DNA of 64,000 nt from a virus. The notes under the pieces were generated by a model. That model saw only the letters and a program-made list of their open reading frames with translations, had not been told where the DNA came from and did no database searches. The translations under genes were made by a program, and so were the position numbers. The DNA lies in the IMG/VR virus record IMGVR_UViG_3300012039_000002, positions 1 through 64,000 of that record; one strand, given 5' to 3'. How positions within the stretch are numbered: the first letter of the stretch is position 1; every line of letters starts with the position of its first letter. Positions 20,958-27,745 of this stretch are shown piece by piece.

Positions 20958-21473
20958 ATGAAAAAGATATTAATAATCACGATTATAGCATGTACGGCTT
21001 TGTTCGCATCCATGTTTACAAGACCGGATCAGAGATTGTTGCTTACGCTGGATTCGGTGAATCACCCGGATGTGATACAAGTAGAAAAGATGATAGACAA
21101 GACGGGAGCAGATGTCCCGGCAGTTACAAAAAAGAAAGTGGCCCTTGCTATAGCAGAACATGCTAAATACTATGGAATAAAACCAAAGAATTTAGTTGCT
21201 ATAGCATTTGTTGAGTCAAAATTTCAACCAACCCTTATCAATAGTACAGGCGACCATGGATTGATGCAGATCAATTGGCCGACTTGGAAGAACAGATTCA
21301 CAAGAGATCCAAAAGATCTTCTTAACGTCTACAAGAATGTAGAAGTTGCATGCAAAATTATCAATATAAACAAAAGCATGGGACAGACTGACTTGGCCGA
21401 TTATCATTCTTTTAATGATGAACCAAAAGCCATTTATCAGGCTAAATTAAGAGAAGTTCTGAGGAGGCTCTAA
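20958..21473 (+). CDS. Lytic transglycosylase (SLT domain) with signal peptide
   Basis: 171 residues from ATG 20958, which gives a basic-hydrophobic N terminus (MKKILIITIIACTALFAS) fit for export or a signal anchor. The SLT domain follows: IAFVESKF with the catalytic Glu near residue 95, GDHGLMQINWPTW, and a late YHSFND. It cuts peptidoglycan between MurNAc and GlcNAc in the periplasm, for lysis or entry. A TTG start at 20913 after the SD gaaaggag would add 15 residues. Coupled to the next gene. Confidence 0.85.
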   Translation: MKKILIITIIACTALFASMFTRPDQRLLLTLDSVNHPDVIQVEKMIDKTGADVPAVTKKKVALAIAEHAKYYGIKPKNLVAIAFVESKFQPTLINSTGDHGLMQINWPTWKNRFTRDPKDLLNVYKNVEVACKIININKSMGQTDLADYHSFNDEPKAIYQAKLREVLRRL

Positions 21474-21811
21474 TGTCTAATACGCTCGACGCTGTAAAGG
21501 CAACACTGACGAGAGAGAGAACTGCGCTAGACAAAGAATTGAAGCAGCCTTGGTACGACACATTTGTTTGTGGTGCGCTTGTCTGCGGGATTGCCGTGGC
21601 CATCGTAATCATGTTTTTAGACACGAAGAAATACGCTATTCAAGAGAGAATGACGAGAATGCATATAGAAGCTGTAACAGCTACAGATAAAAATTGTAAT
21701 GATTGTCATTTGGGCGCTTCTTTTGTTAATTTATTCAACCACCCAATGGTGAAAGCTGATGATAATGTCATTACTCTCATGATGGATAAGGCTAAGATAA
21801 AGCGATGGTAA
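21473..21811 (+). CDS. Membrane protein with a CxxCH motif
   Basis: 112 residues. One membrane helix at about residues 31-50 is followed by a soluble tail containing NCNDCHLGASF, a CxxCH sequence that in c-type cytochromes holds heme. With only one motif, and topology not known, zinc binding or chance are also possible. It starts in a TAATG overlap with the transglycosylase gene, so an envelope role is likely. Confidence 0.6.
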   Translation: MSNTLDAVKATLTRERTALDKELKQPWYDTFVCGALVCGIAVAIVIMFLDTKKYAIQERMTRMHIEAVTATDKNCNDCHLGASFVNLFNHPMVKADDNVITLMMDKAKIKRW

Positions 21812-21969
21812 AAGAATACAAAGAAAAAGAATTTTTTAATTGCGAGTTTTGCCGTTGCAGAACTAATGCAAATCTTCGTAGATGCTGTGAATTGGGCTAC
21901 GAGGCTGATTTAAGAAAGAGTAAGAAATTAGCGGGTGAATCGGCGGATGTGCAGATACCAGCCTCATAA
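21805..21969 (+). CDS. Small Cys-rich hypothetical protein
   Basis: 54 residues with Cys at 13, 16, 18, 27 and 28, probably one zinc site. It overlaps the previous gene by 7 nt, and its last 13 codons run into an unusual tRNA; the TAA falls in that RNA's anticodon loop. Confidence 0.5.
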   Translation: MVKEYKEKEFFNCEFCRCRTNANLRRCCELGYEADLRKSKKLAGESADVQIPAS

Positions 21970-22014
21970 GCTGGGAGACAAAATCTCTAGCCTGTTTAAC
22001 TCAGGTACCCGCTA
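21930..22014 (+). tRNA. Class II tRNA-like RNA with CAU anticodon and encoded CCA
   Basis: Perfect acceptor AGCGGGT/ACCCGCT with discriminator A and CCA (22015-22017). Anticodon stem CCAGC/GCTGG is perfect, loop CTCATAA (CAU). A long variable arm GAGA-CAAAA-TCTC makes it class II, not known for Met or Ile tRNAs. T-stem GCCTG/CAGGT with loop TTTAACT. The D-region CGGCGGATGTGCAG recalls Leu tRNAs. It overlaps a small gene. Confidence 0.6.
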
Positions 22015-22091
22015 CCAATAAGCAGTTTCCCTTGCTAAGTGCCGGGGAGTAAAACGAGAGGGTGATAACGCTCCTCTTGTTCCTGCACAAC

Positions 22092-22160
22092 GGCTTACGA
22101 ATAAGTATTCAGCTGCGGCTCATAACTGCGGCCTACTCGGGGCGGTACCGAGGTAAGCCA
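22092..22160 (+). tRNA. tRNA-like RNA with CAU anticodon, mini D-arm, altered T-loop, encoded CCA
   Basis: Perfect acceptor GGCTTAC/GTAAGCC, discriminator A, CCA (22161-22163). Anticodon stem TGCGG/CTGCG with loop CTCATAA, 5-nt variable region, T-stem CTCGG/CCGAG with loop GGCGGTA, the same altered T-loop type as the Ile and Gln(UUG) tRNAs. The D-arm is a mini hairpin GAAT-AAGT-ATTC. A likely Met or Ile2 tRNA. The 75-nt stretch before it (22018-22091) has only imperfect hairpins. Confidence 0.65.
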
Positions 22161-22168
22161 CCACAAAT

Positions 22169-22239
22169 TGACCTATGGTGAAACAGTATCACGGTTGGCT
22201 TTGAACCAGCAGTCCGAGGGGCGGCACCTCGTGGGTCAG
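22169..22239 (+). tRNA. tRNA-Gln(UUG) with rewritten elbow
   Basis: Acceptor TGACCTA/TGGGTCA, anticodon stem GTTGG/CCAGC with loop CTTTGAA. The D-loop is AACAGTA on GTGA/TCAC and the T-loop GGCGGCA on CGAGG/CCTCG. 71 nt, identical arm lengths to the two Ile tRNAs. Discriminator G then CAT. Confidence 0.85.
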
Positions 22240-22246
22240 CATACAT

Positions 22247-22317
22247 TGGCACATCGTTCAACGGTAGGACAAACGGCTCTGACCCGTTCAATCGAGGTTC
22301 AAATCCTTGTGTGCCAG
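22247..22317 (+). tRNA. tRNA-Gln(CUG)
   Basis: Perfect acceptor TGGCACA/TGTGCCA, anticodon stem AACGG/CCGTT with loop CTCTGAC, standard T-arm, discriminator G then CAT. Confidence 0.92.
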
Positions 22318-22399
22318 CATAAGAAAGCCTGTGGTCATAGAACTCATCAGCCAAGAGCTGAAGGAGATGGGCTAGCCCTAGTGCGTTAGTCTTGATTTT

Positions 22400-22461
22400 A
22401 GATTGGTGCCAGGTGATGGAATACTGGCTCAAATACCGTTATACCCAGACGGAGCCAATCT
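22400..22461 (+). ncRNA. Three-way junction before tRNA-Ser
   Basis: AGATTGG (22400-22406) pairs perfectly with CCAATCT (22455-22461) around hairpins GCCAG/CTGGC and CCG/CGG. It ends 4 nt before tRNA-Ser(UGA). The preceding 22320-22399 shows only small stems. Confidence 0.4.
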
Positions 22462-22465
22462 TTAC

Positions 22466-22549
22466 GGTAAGGGTCCGGCATGGACGAGGACACCGGCTTG
22501 AACCCGGCTGGCTGTAAAAGGCTCAGGAGTTCGATTCTCCTCCTTATCG
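22466..22549 (+). tRNA. tRNA-Ser(UGA)
   Basis: Acceptor GGTAAGG/CCTTATC, anticodon loop CTTGAAC, long variable arm (class II), standard T-arm, discriminator G then CA. Confidence 0.9.
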
Positions 22550-22554
22550 CACGT

Positions 22555-22640
22555 GCAAGACAGGAAAAGTCTAAGGAAATCGCCAACGCCTTAGAGGACT
22601 GAGTAATCAACGCAGGGTGGCTCCGGTTGATTCGTCTTGC
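22555..22640 (+). ncRNA. Strong three-way junction RNA between two Ser tRNAs
   Basis: P1 GCAAGAC (22555-22561) with GTCTTGC (22634-22640), P2 AGTC-TAAGG with CCTTA-GAG-GACT, and P3 AATCAAC (22605-22611) with GTTGATT (22626-22632). That is 23 Watson-Crick pairs with only a 3-nt bulge. The P2 loop holds GCCA and the P3 loop TGGC, which could kiss. No coding frame fits. Confidence 0.55.
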
Positions 22641-22645
22641 CGTTT

Positions 22646-22736
22646 GGTGGAATACTCTAGTCTGGTAAGAGGCAGTCTTGGAAAGGCTGTGCACACGGTG
22701 AGAGCCGTTACGTAGGTTCGAACCCTACTTCCACCG
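22646..22736 (+). tRNA. tRNA-Ser(GGA)
   Basis: Perfect acceptor GGTGGAA/TTCCACC, anticodon stem CAGTC/GGCTG with loop TTGGAAA, long variable arm with CACGG/CCGTT, discriminator G then CAT. Confidence 0.93.
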
Positions 22737-22754
22737 CATAAAAAGGAGAAATGC

Positions 22755-22925
22755 ATGGATGCTGACTTAATTAAAAGGGTCGTTTCATTATGTGTTGAAG
22801 GTCTTACAACAGACGGCGGTCATCACAAACAGTGGTATTTAGAGCAGATTCTTAGATCGATTTCTGGGGCTCGTTATCATGAATTTAAACGAGAACATGA
22901 ATGGGAAAAGGGAATAGCACCATAA
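22755..22925 (+). CDS. Conserved small phage protein (GGHHKQWYLE family)
   Basis: 56 residues from ATG 22755 (SD aaggag). The motif TTDGGHHKQWYLEQIL is shared by a widespread family of short phage proteins of unknown role. The ATG at 22751 runs into a stop after four codons. Confidence 0.65.
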   Translation: MDADLIKRVVSLCVEGLTTDGGHHKQWYLEQILRSISGARYHEFKREHEWEKGIAP

Positions 22926-22958
22926 CGGTAGGGATCCGGCTGGATGAGAAATAGTCTT

Positions 22959-23045
22959 GGTAAGATGCTAGAGTCTGGCTAATTAGCTCCGTTTCGAAAG
23001 CGGATGGGTGTAAAAGCCACGTGAGTTCGAATCTCACTCTTACCC
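22959..23045 (+). tRNA. tRNA-Ser(CGA)
   Basis: Perfect acceptor GGTAAGA/TCTTACC, anticodon stem TCCGT/GCGGA with loop TTCGAAA, long variable arm, standard T-arm. The discriminator is C, not the usual Ser G, followed by AT. Confidence 0.9.
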
Positions 23046-23065
23046 ATAAGTAGCAAAAAGCCTCG

Positions 23066-23093
23066 AACTCTTCCTAATTTAGAACATTAGGAG
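23066..23093 (+). promoter_or_regulatory. RBS-sequestering hairpin before a GIY-YIG homing endonuclease
   Basis: TCCTAAT pairs with ATTAGGA across the loop ttagaac, covering the SD aggagg of the 23104 gene. The sequence tcctaatttagaa matches the leader of the 13728 endonuclease. Confidence 0.65.
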
Positions 23094-23103
23094 GAAAGAA
23101 ATC

Positions 23104-23748
23104 ATGTATAAATTCGTAGTCTATAAAACAATAAATCGTATCAATAATCGTTATTATGTTGGTGTTCACAGAACCAAAGACATAAACGATAGATACTTGG
23201 GTTCTGGCATTCTTTTAAAGGTTGCAATCAAGAAGTATGGTAAAGAGAACTTCACAAAAGAGATCCTTGCAATCTTCGATTCTTATGAAGAAGCTTTCAA
23301 TAAAGAACGAGAAATTGTTACTCTTGAATTAATAGAAAAGGGCGAATGCTATAACCTTCATTGCGGTGGCGATGGAAATTGGGATAGCATCAACTACGGA
23401 AAGTTAAAATATCTTCATCCCTCGTCTAATTGGGCTGTCGCAGATAAAAAGATTAAAGAAAGAATGACAAAGGGCGGTCTAAAGGGATTTAAGCACGCAA
23501 GAGAAATTAAATCTCAGATGATAAAAGACGGCCTACTTAAAAATGATTCTTTTAAAGGCAAAAGACATTCAGACGAGTTTAAGCAAAGATTATCGATTAT
23601 AATGAAAGAAAAACAATGCGGAGAAAACAATTCACAATACGGGACTTGTTGGATTCATAATGATTCACAGAGCAAGAAAGTACGAAAAGAAGAGTTGGAT
23701 GGTTTTATAGAAAGTGGTTGGAAAAAGGGTAGAGTACTCAAGTGGTAA
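23104..23748 (+). CDS. GIY-YIG homing endonuclease
   Basis: 214 residues. The N-terminal nuclease reads FVVYKTINRINNRYYVGVHRT, where VYK and YYVGV stand for GIY and YIG, followed by RYLGSG, KYGKENF and the catalytic Glu in NKEREIV. FKGKRHSDEFKQRLS (about 150-165) is a NUMOD3 motif, and the C terminus TCWIHND ... GWKKGR is a known end domain of such phage nucleases. It cuts a DNA target to copy itself. Its last 21 nt are also the first bases of tRNA-Ser(GCU). Confidence 0.88.
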   Translation: MYKFVVYKTINRINNRYYVGVHRTKDINDRYLGSGILLKVAIKKYGKENFTKEILAIFDSYEEAFNKEREIVTLELIEKGECYNLHCGGDGNWDSINYGKLKYLHPSSNWAVADKKIKERMTKGGLKGFKHAREIKSQMIKDGLLKNDSFKGKRHSDEFKQRLSIIMKEKQCGENNSQYGTCWIHNDSQSKKVRKEELDGFIESGWKKGRVLKW

Positions 23749-23812
23749 AGAGGGGAGTTTGCTAAACTCTTAGGGTGTAAAAGCCGCGCAGGTTCGAATC
23801 CTGCCTCTATCG
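23728..23812 (+). tRNA. tRNA-Ser(GCU)
   Basis: Acceptor GGTAGAG/CTCTATC, anticodon stem GGAGT/ACTCT with loop TTGCTAA, long variable arm, standard T-arm, discriminator G then CA. The first 21 nt overlap the homing endonuclease gene. Confidence 0.9.
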
Positions 23813-23815
23813 CAC

Positions 23816-23887
23816 GTCCTTGTAGGCTAATGGATAAACCGAATGGCTACGAACCATTCATTGTGAGTTCGAATCTCGCCGAGGACA
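23816..23887 (+). tRNA. tRNA-Arg(ACG)
   Basis: Perfect acceptor GTCCTTG/CGAGGAC, anticodon stem AATGG/CCATT with loop CTACGAA, discriminator A then CAT. The A34 would need TadA editing to inosine. Confidence 0.92.
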
Positions 23888-23888
23888 C

Positions 23889-24068
23889 ATGAAATATTTA
23901 TACTGGATAAATATCCACTACGCATGTTATGGTATAATAGTACATGACGGCGTAGTAATCGAGGCACCGCCGATTGCTAAGTGGGCCATTGGTAAGACCT
24001 TCGATGATTTCAAGAAGTTCGTCAAGAAAAAAAACGGCCAGATAAAAGGTAAGCATCTGCCGGGTTAG
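23889..24068 (+). CDS. Small conserved phage protein
   Basis: 59 residues. Its ATG comes from the CAT trailer of tRNA-Arg. APPIAKWAIGKTFDDFKKFV matches a short protein family seen in many phages, which supports this start despite the missing SD. Its stop lies within tRNA-Thr(GGU). Confidence 0.6.
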   Translation: MKYLYWINIHYACYGIIVHDGVVIEAPPIAKWAIGKTFDDFKKFVKKKNGQIKGKHLPG

Positions 24069-24129
24069 TCTAATGGTAAGACGCCTCTTTGGTAAGGAGG
24101 AAACACGAGTCCGATTCTCGTACTTGGCT
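24059..24129 (+). tRNA. tRNA-Thr(GGU)
   Basis: Acceptor GCCGGGT/ACTTGGC with wobble pairs, anticodon stem CCTCT/GGAGG with loop TTGGTAA. The T-loop is TCCGATT like tRNA-Thr(CGU). Discriminator T then CAT. Overlaps the previous gene by 10 nt. Confidence 0.9.
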
Positions 24130-24132
24130 CAT

Positions 24133-24205
24133 GGCTCTTTGGGTGAATGGTTATAGCCAGCTGCCTGCAAAGCAGTGAAAACTGGTTCAATTCCAGTAAG
24201 AGCCT
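24133..24205 (+). tRNA. tRNA-Cys(GCA)
   Basis: Perfect acceptor GGCTCTT/AAGAGCC, anticodon stem GCTGC/GCAGT with loop CTGCAAA, discriminator T (Cys identity) then CAT. Confidence 0.93.
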
Positions 24206-24212
24206 CATTTGT

Positions 24213-24241
24213 TGTACAACCGCTGTAATTTATGATATAAT
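24213..24241 (+). promoter_or_regulatory. Promoter, TGTACA-N17-TATAAT
   Basis: TGTACA 24213-24218, extended TGA, TATAAT 24236-24241. It drives the NAD+ synthesis operon. Confidence 0.8.
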
Positions 24242-24249
24242 GGATTCAA

Positions 24250-24270
24250 ATGGAACAAGGTGATTGTTCC
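24250..24270 (+). promoter_or_regulatory. 5' leader hairpin of the NAD+ operon
   Basis: TGGAACAA (24250-24257) pairs perfectly over 8 bp with TTGTTCCA (24263-24270) across GGTGA. It would be at the very 5' end of the mRNA and could protect it or regulate translation of the gene at 24295. Confidence 0.55.
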
Positions 24271-24294
24271 ACTTACAACAGGGAGGAGATCCCA

Positions 24295-25365
24295 ATGCGA
24301 AAATACCAATACGCCGTATTCATTGGCCGGTTCCAGCCACTCCACAATGGACACTTAGAAAACATCCAAAATGCGTTGAAGATTGCTGACAAGGTTCTTA
24401 TACTTGTCGGCTCTGCTTTCGCCGCCCGCAACATCCGAAATCCCTTTACATTTGAAGAGCGTAAACGAATGATTCTCAATTCTTTCGGCTTTAATAGTTG
24501 GCGTGACGATCCGCCAAAAGACGAAGAAGGTGTAGTCATATTCAATCGTTTGCTTATTAAACCCGTTAGAGACTTCCTCTACAACGATCAAGATTGGATC
24601 GCTGAAGTACAAGGCGTTGTTAACGAGGAGATCGATCAATTCGATGAGGACGTCAAAGTGGTGCTTGTGGGAATGAAGAAGGACGATACTACGTTCTATC
24701 TTGATATGTTTCCACAGTGGAATTTTGTGGCAACTAATGAGGTTGTAAGCCACGCCGCCACAATTATTAGGGACAAGTATTTCACTTATGAAATTGATTA
24801 TCGATTTCTTGATTGCCCTGATCCCGTAAAAGCATTTCTACAGGACTTTAGGCAGACAGAAGATTATATCCATCTTTCAGATGAGCACTCTTTTGTCAAG
24901 AAATATAGAGAGTCTTTCAGCGCTCTTCCGTATCCGCCGACGTTTGTTACAACTGATGCAGTAGTCCTTTGTAACGGACACGTGCTGCTTGTCAAACGAA
25001 AGGCTAACCCTGGAAAAGGGTTGTGGGCGCTCCCTGGCGGCTTCATCAAACACGACGAGAGGATTGACGATTGTACGATTAGAGAGCTTAAAGAAGAGAC
25101 ACGGATCGAGGTTCACAAGAATGTGATTAAAGGGTCTTTTGTGACGTCCAACGTTTTTGACGCTCCAAACAGATCATTGAGAGGTCGTACGATTACACAC
25201 GCTTCGTTATATGTTCTTAGGCAGATTGCTTTGCCTAAGGTGAAGGGAAGCGACGATGCTGAAAAGGCTAAATGGTTTCCATACGTAGAGTTCTATGACA
25301 TGGAAGACAAGCTTTATGAAGATCATTTCCACATTGTAAAGCACTTTATTGGATTGGCCCGATAA
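24295..25365 (+). CDS. nadM: Bifunctional NMN adenylyltransferase (NadM type) / Nudix hydrolase
   Basis: 356 residues from ATG 24295 (SD gggaggag). Residues 7-18 FIGRFQPLHNGH are the adenylyltransferase (T/H)xGH signature. After a linker of helices (to about 210) comes a Nudix domain with GGFIKHDERIDDCTIRELKEE, fitting GX5EX7REUXEE. The first domain makes NAD+ from NMN and ATP; the second in known fusions hydrolyses ADP-ribose or related products. With NAMPT next door this restores NAD+ from nicotinamide, as in phage NARP2 pathways that counter NAD-depleting defences. Confidence 0.92.
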   Translation: MRKYQYAVFIGRFQPLHNGHLENIQNALKIADKVLILVGSAFAARNIRNPFTFEERKRMILNSFGFNSWRDDPPKDEEGVVIFNRLLIKPVRDFLYNDQDWIAEVQGVVNEEIDQFDEDVKVVLVGMKKDDTTFYLDMFPQWNFVATNEVVSHAATIIRDKYFTYEIDYRFLDCPDPVKAFLQDFRQTEDYIHLSDEHSFVKKYRESFSALPYPPTFVTTDAVVLCNGHVLLVKRKANPGKGLWALPGGFIKHDERIDDCTIRELKEETRIEVHKNVIKGSFVTSNVFDAPNRSLRGRTITHASLYVLRQIALPKVKGSDDAEKAKWFPYVEFYDMEDKLYEDHFHIVKHFIGLAR

Positions 25366-25401
25366 CCGCGGAGAGCGGTTGGGACAGGAAGGAGATTCCA
25401 A

Positions 25402-26778
25402 ATGGATAACATGATTCTTATGACCGACAGCTACAAGGCAAGCCACTGGAAGCAGTATCCGCCAGGTACGACTGATGTTTATTCTTACATTGAGGCACGG
25501 GGTGGGGACTTTCCAGAGACAGTGTTTTTCGGATTACAAATGATTCTTAAGAAGTTCTTTGTCAGGCCGATCACTCAGGAGATGATTGATGAGGCTGATG
25601 AGTTCTTCAAGATACACGGAGAGCCTTTTAACAAGGAAGGGTGGGAGTACATCCTCAAGAAGCATAATGGTTATCTTCCTCTACGAATCATGGCCGTTCC
25701 AGAAGGACGGAGAGTAAACCTCAAGAATATTCTGGTGTCTGTTGAAAATACAGATCCAGAATGCTATTGGCTTACTTCTTACATCGAGACAGTTCTTATG
25801 AGGGCTGTCTGGTATCCGACAACTGTGGCAACCAATTCTTACCGGGCTAAGCGGCTGATCTACGATTTCCTCAAGGCAACATGCGATGACCCTGATGGGC
25901 AGATCATGTTCAGACTTCACGACTTTGGCGGTCGTGGCGTTTCTTCAGGCGAATCGGCTGAGATTGGAGGCGCAGCCCACTTAGTGAACTTCATGGGTTC
26001 TGATACAGTAGAGGGAATTTGGGCTGCCAACAAGTACTACAATGCTGGGATGGCTGGATTTTCTATTCCTGCAGCTGAGCACAGCACGATTTGTGTTTGG
26101 GGCCGAGGAAATGAAGCTGACGCTTATAGAAATATGGTGAATGCTTATGGCGGCCCTGGCAAGATTTATGCTTGTGTCTCGGATAGCTATGATATTTATA
26201 ACGCCGCTGACAATATCTGGGGAAAACAACTGAAAGACCTTGTTCTGAAAACGGGTGGTACGTTAGTAGTAAGACCTGATAGTGGTCATCCGCCTACGGT
26301 AGTAGCCCGACTGCTGCAAATCCTTGGCGATCGGTTTGGTTGCACTGTCAATGGAAAAGGCTTTAAAGTATTGAATCCAGCGATCCGTGTCATCCAAGGC
26401 GATGGTTGTACTCTCCAGATGATCAACGAGATTCTTCATGCAATGTGGAAGAATCAGTGGTCTGCAGAGAATGTCGCTTTCGGAATGGGTGGCGGTCTCT
26501 TGCAGAAACTTGACCGCGATACTTTCAAGTTTGCTATGAAGGCATCGTACGCAAAAGTGAATGGCAAAGAGATCCTTGTCTACAAGGAGCCGATTACTGA
26601 CGAGGTTAAAATCTCGAAGAAGGGCAAGCTGGCTCTTGTAGAAACAATGGATGGATACGAAACCGTCATGCAAGGCACTAAATGGTACGATCGGGACGTC
26701 CTTGAAGAAGTATTCCTGAACGGCAAGATTACCAAGGAATACACGTTTGAGGAAGTCAGAAAGAACGTGGCATATTAA
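25402..26778 (+). CDS. nadV: Nicotinamide phosphoribosyltransferase (NAMPT)
   Basis: 458 residues, full family length. Opening LMTDSYKASHWKQYPPGTTDVYSY, then FRLHDFGGRGVSSGESA, the catalytic-His region FSIPAAEHSTI, SDSYDIYNA and VVRPDSGHPP are all classic NAMPT segments. It joins nicotinamide to PRPP to give NMN in the cytoplasm, feeding the upstream NadM enzyme. A short hairpin (AACCGC/GCGGTT, 25363-25378) separates the two genes. Phage homologues replace NAD+ lost to defence NADases. Confidence 0.95.
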   Translation: MDNMILMTDSYKASHWKQYPPGTTDVYSYIEARGGDFPETVFFGLQMILKKFFVRPITQEMIDEADEFFKIHGEPFNKEGWEYILKKHNGYLPLRIMAVPEGRRVNLKNILVSVENTDPECYWLTSYIETVLMRAVWYPTTVATNSYRAKRLIYDFLKATCDDPDGQIMFRLHDFGGRGVSSGESAEIGGAAHLVNFMGSDTVEGIWAANKYYNAGMAGFSIPAAEHSTICVWGRGNEADAYRNMVNAYGGPGKIYACVSDSYDIYNAADNIWGKQLKDLVLKTGGTLVVRPDSGHPPTVVARLLQILGDRFGCTVNGKGFKVLNPAIRVIQGDGCTLQMINEILHAMWKNQWSAENVAFGMGGGLLQKLDRDTFKFAMKASYAKVNGKEILVYKEPITDEVKISKKGKLALVETMDGYETVMQGTKWYDRDVLEEVFLNGKITKEYTFEEVRKNVAY

Positions 26779-26779
26779 T

Positions 26780-27568
26780 ATGAAAGTAATAAATCATAGA
26801 GAATTTGCCAATGGGCAAGTCTTTGCATTGAAGCTTTACGACGGGATGCTGATTGAAACGACCGATACGTTCCTTCCGTTCTATACGAAGGATGCGGCAT
26901 CTCAGCACGATAATGCTCTTCATAGCAAATACTGGGTGGGCGACCGGTCAGAAAGATGGATGATTGGTGTTTCCACAATGTCTGGATGTCCTGTGAAATG
27001 CAAGTTTTGTGCCGCGGGTAAGCTAAAACAGTGGAGAAACTTGACGGCCGAAGAGATAGTCAATCAGATTCTCTTCGTACGAGAACAGAATCACAACAAC
27101 GATCCTCGGTATTGTAAAGAGTTCAAGGTAAACTACACAAGAATGGGAGAGCCCTTTCTGAACATCTTTGAGGTACAAAAGGCAATAAGTATGATTAGCC
27201 GGATGCACCCTAGTGCTCACCATTATGTGTCGACGATTGGGCTAAAAGGGTCCGACTTCTCATGGATAAAGGACAACATTACGTTACAGATTTCCCTCCA
27301 TTCGTTGGACGAGGAAAGGCGGAAGTGGCTTATACCAATAAACAACCTGATGACTCTAGAGGAGCTGGGAGCTATCAGAACGGGTAGTCATTTGAAAACT
27401 ACAATCAACTTGACACTTGTGGACGAAAAAGACTTTGACATCAAGAAACTCCGCAAATACTTCGATCCCAAGTACTTCTTCATCAAGCTGTCTCCGATCA
27501 ATGAGAATGAGATCAGCAAAGGAAATGACTTAGGCAAGGGCGTCATTGAACAACTCAATCTTGTCTAG
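26780..27568 (+). CDS. RlmN/Cfr-like radical SAM protein
   Basis: 262 residues from ATG 26780, 1 nt after NAMPT. GCPVKCKFCAAG holds the CxxxCxxC cluster motif, followed by RNLTAEEIVNQI, YTRMGEPFLN, VSTIGL and LQISLHSLDEERR, all in the order and wording of RlmN. RlmN and Cfr methylate A2503 of 23S rRNA, RlmN also tRNA A37, with a methyl carried on a C-terminal Cys. Here the protein ends about 90 residues early at EQLNLV and that Cys and the GCGQL-like end are missing, so the chemistry may differ. Its link to NAD+ genes is unexplained. Confidence 0.8.
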   Translation: MKVINHREFANGQVFALKLYDGMLIETTDTFLPFYTKDAASQHDNALHSKYWVGDRSERWMIGVSTMSGCPVKCKFCAAGKLKQWRNLTAEEIVNQILFVREQNHNNDPRYCKEFKVNYTRMGEPFLNIFEVQKAISMISRMHPSAHHYVSTIGLKGSDFSWIKDNITLQISLHSLDEERRKWLIPINNLMTLEELGAIRTGSHLKTTINLTLVDEKDFDIKKLRKYFDPKYFFIKLSPINENEISKGNDLGKGVIEQLNLV

Positions 27569-27581
27569 AAGGGAGGACCAA

Positions 27582-27704
27582 ATGGAAACTATTAAGAAGC
27601 AGTTGGCTGAAGAAGGCTATGAGTTTGCGGTCGCTGTCGCAACTCAGGCTGAGATTGAGGCTGGGGCGGCTTGTGGGCAGTTGTCAATTATTTCTGAAGA
27701 ATAA
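27582..27704 (+). CDS. Very small acidic protein
   Basis: 40 residues, Ala- and Glu-rich (AVAVATQAEIEAGAA), SD gggagg. End of the NAD+ operon. Unknown. Confidence 0.5.
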   Translation: METIKKQLAEEGYEFAVAVATQAEIEAGAACGQLSIISEE

Positions 27705-27707
27705 CGA

Positions 27708-27737
27708 TGTACAATTGTGGCAGAAGTATGATATAAT
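27708..27737 (+). promoter_or_regulatory. Promoter, TGTACA-N18-TATAAT
   Basis: TGTACA 27708-27713 and TATAAT 27732-27737, here with an 18-nt spacer and extended TGA. The RNA structure at 27746 starts about 9 nt after the -10 box. Confidence 0.75.
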
Positions 27738-27745
27738 GTACTTAC

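Noticed and set aside
20936-21166. Alternative frame inside the transglycosylase gene
   Set aside because: The SLT domain lies in the other frame with clear motifs.
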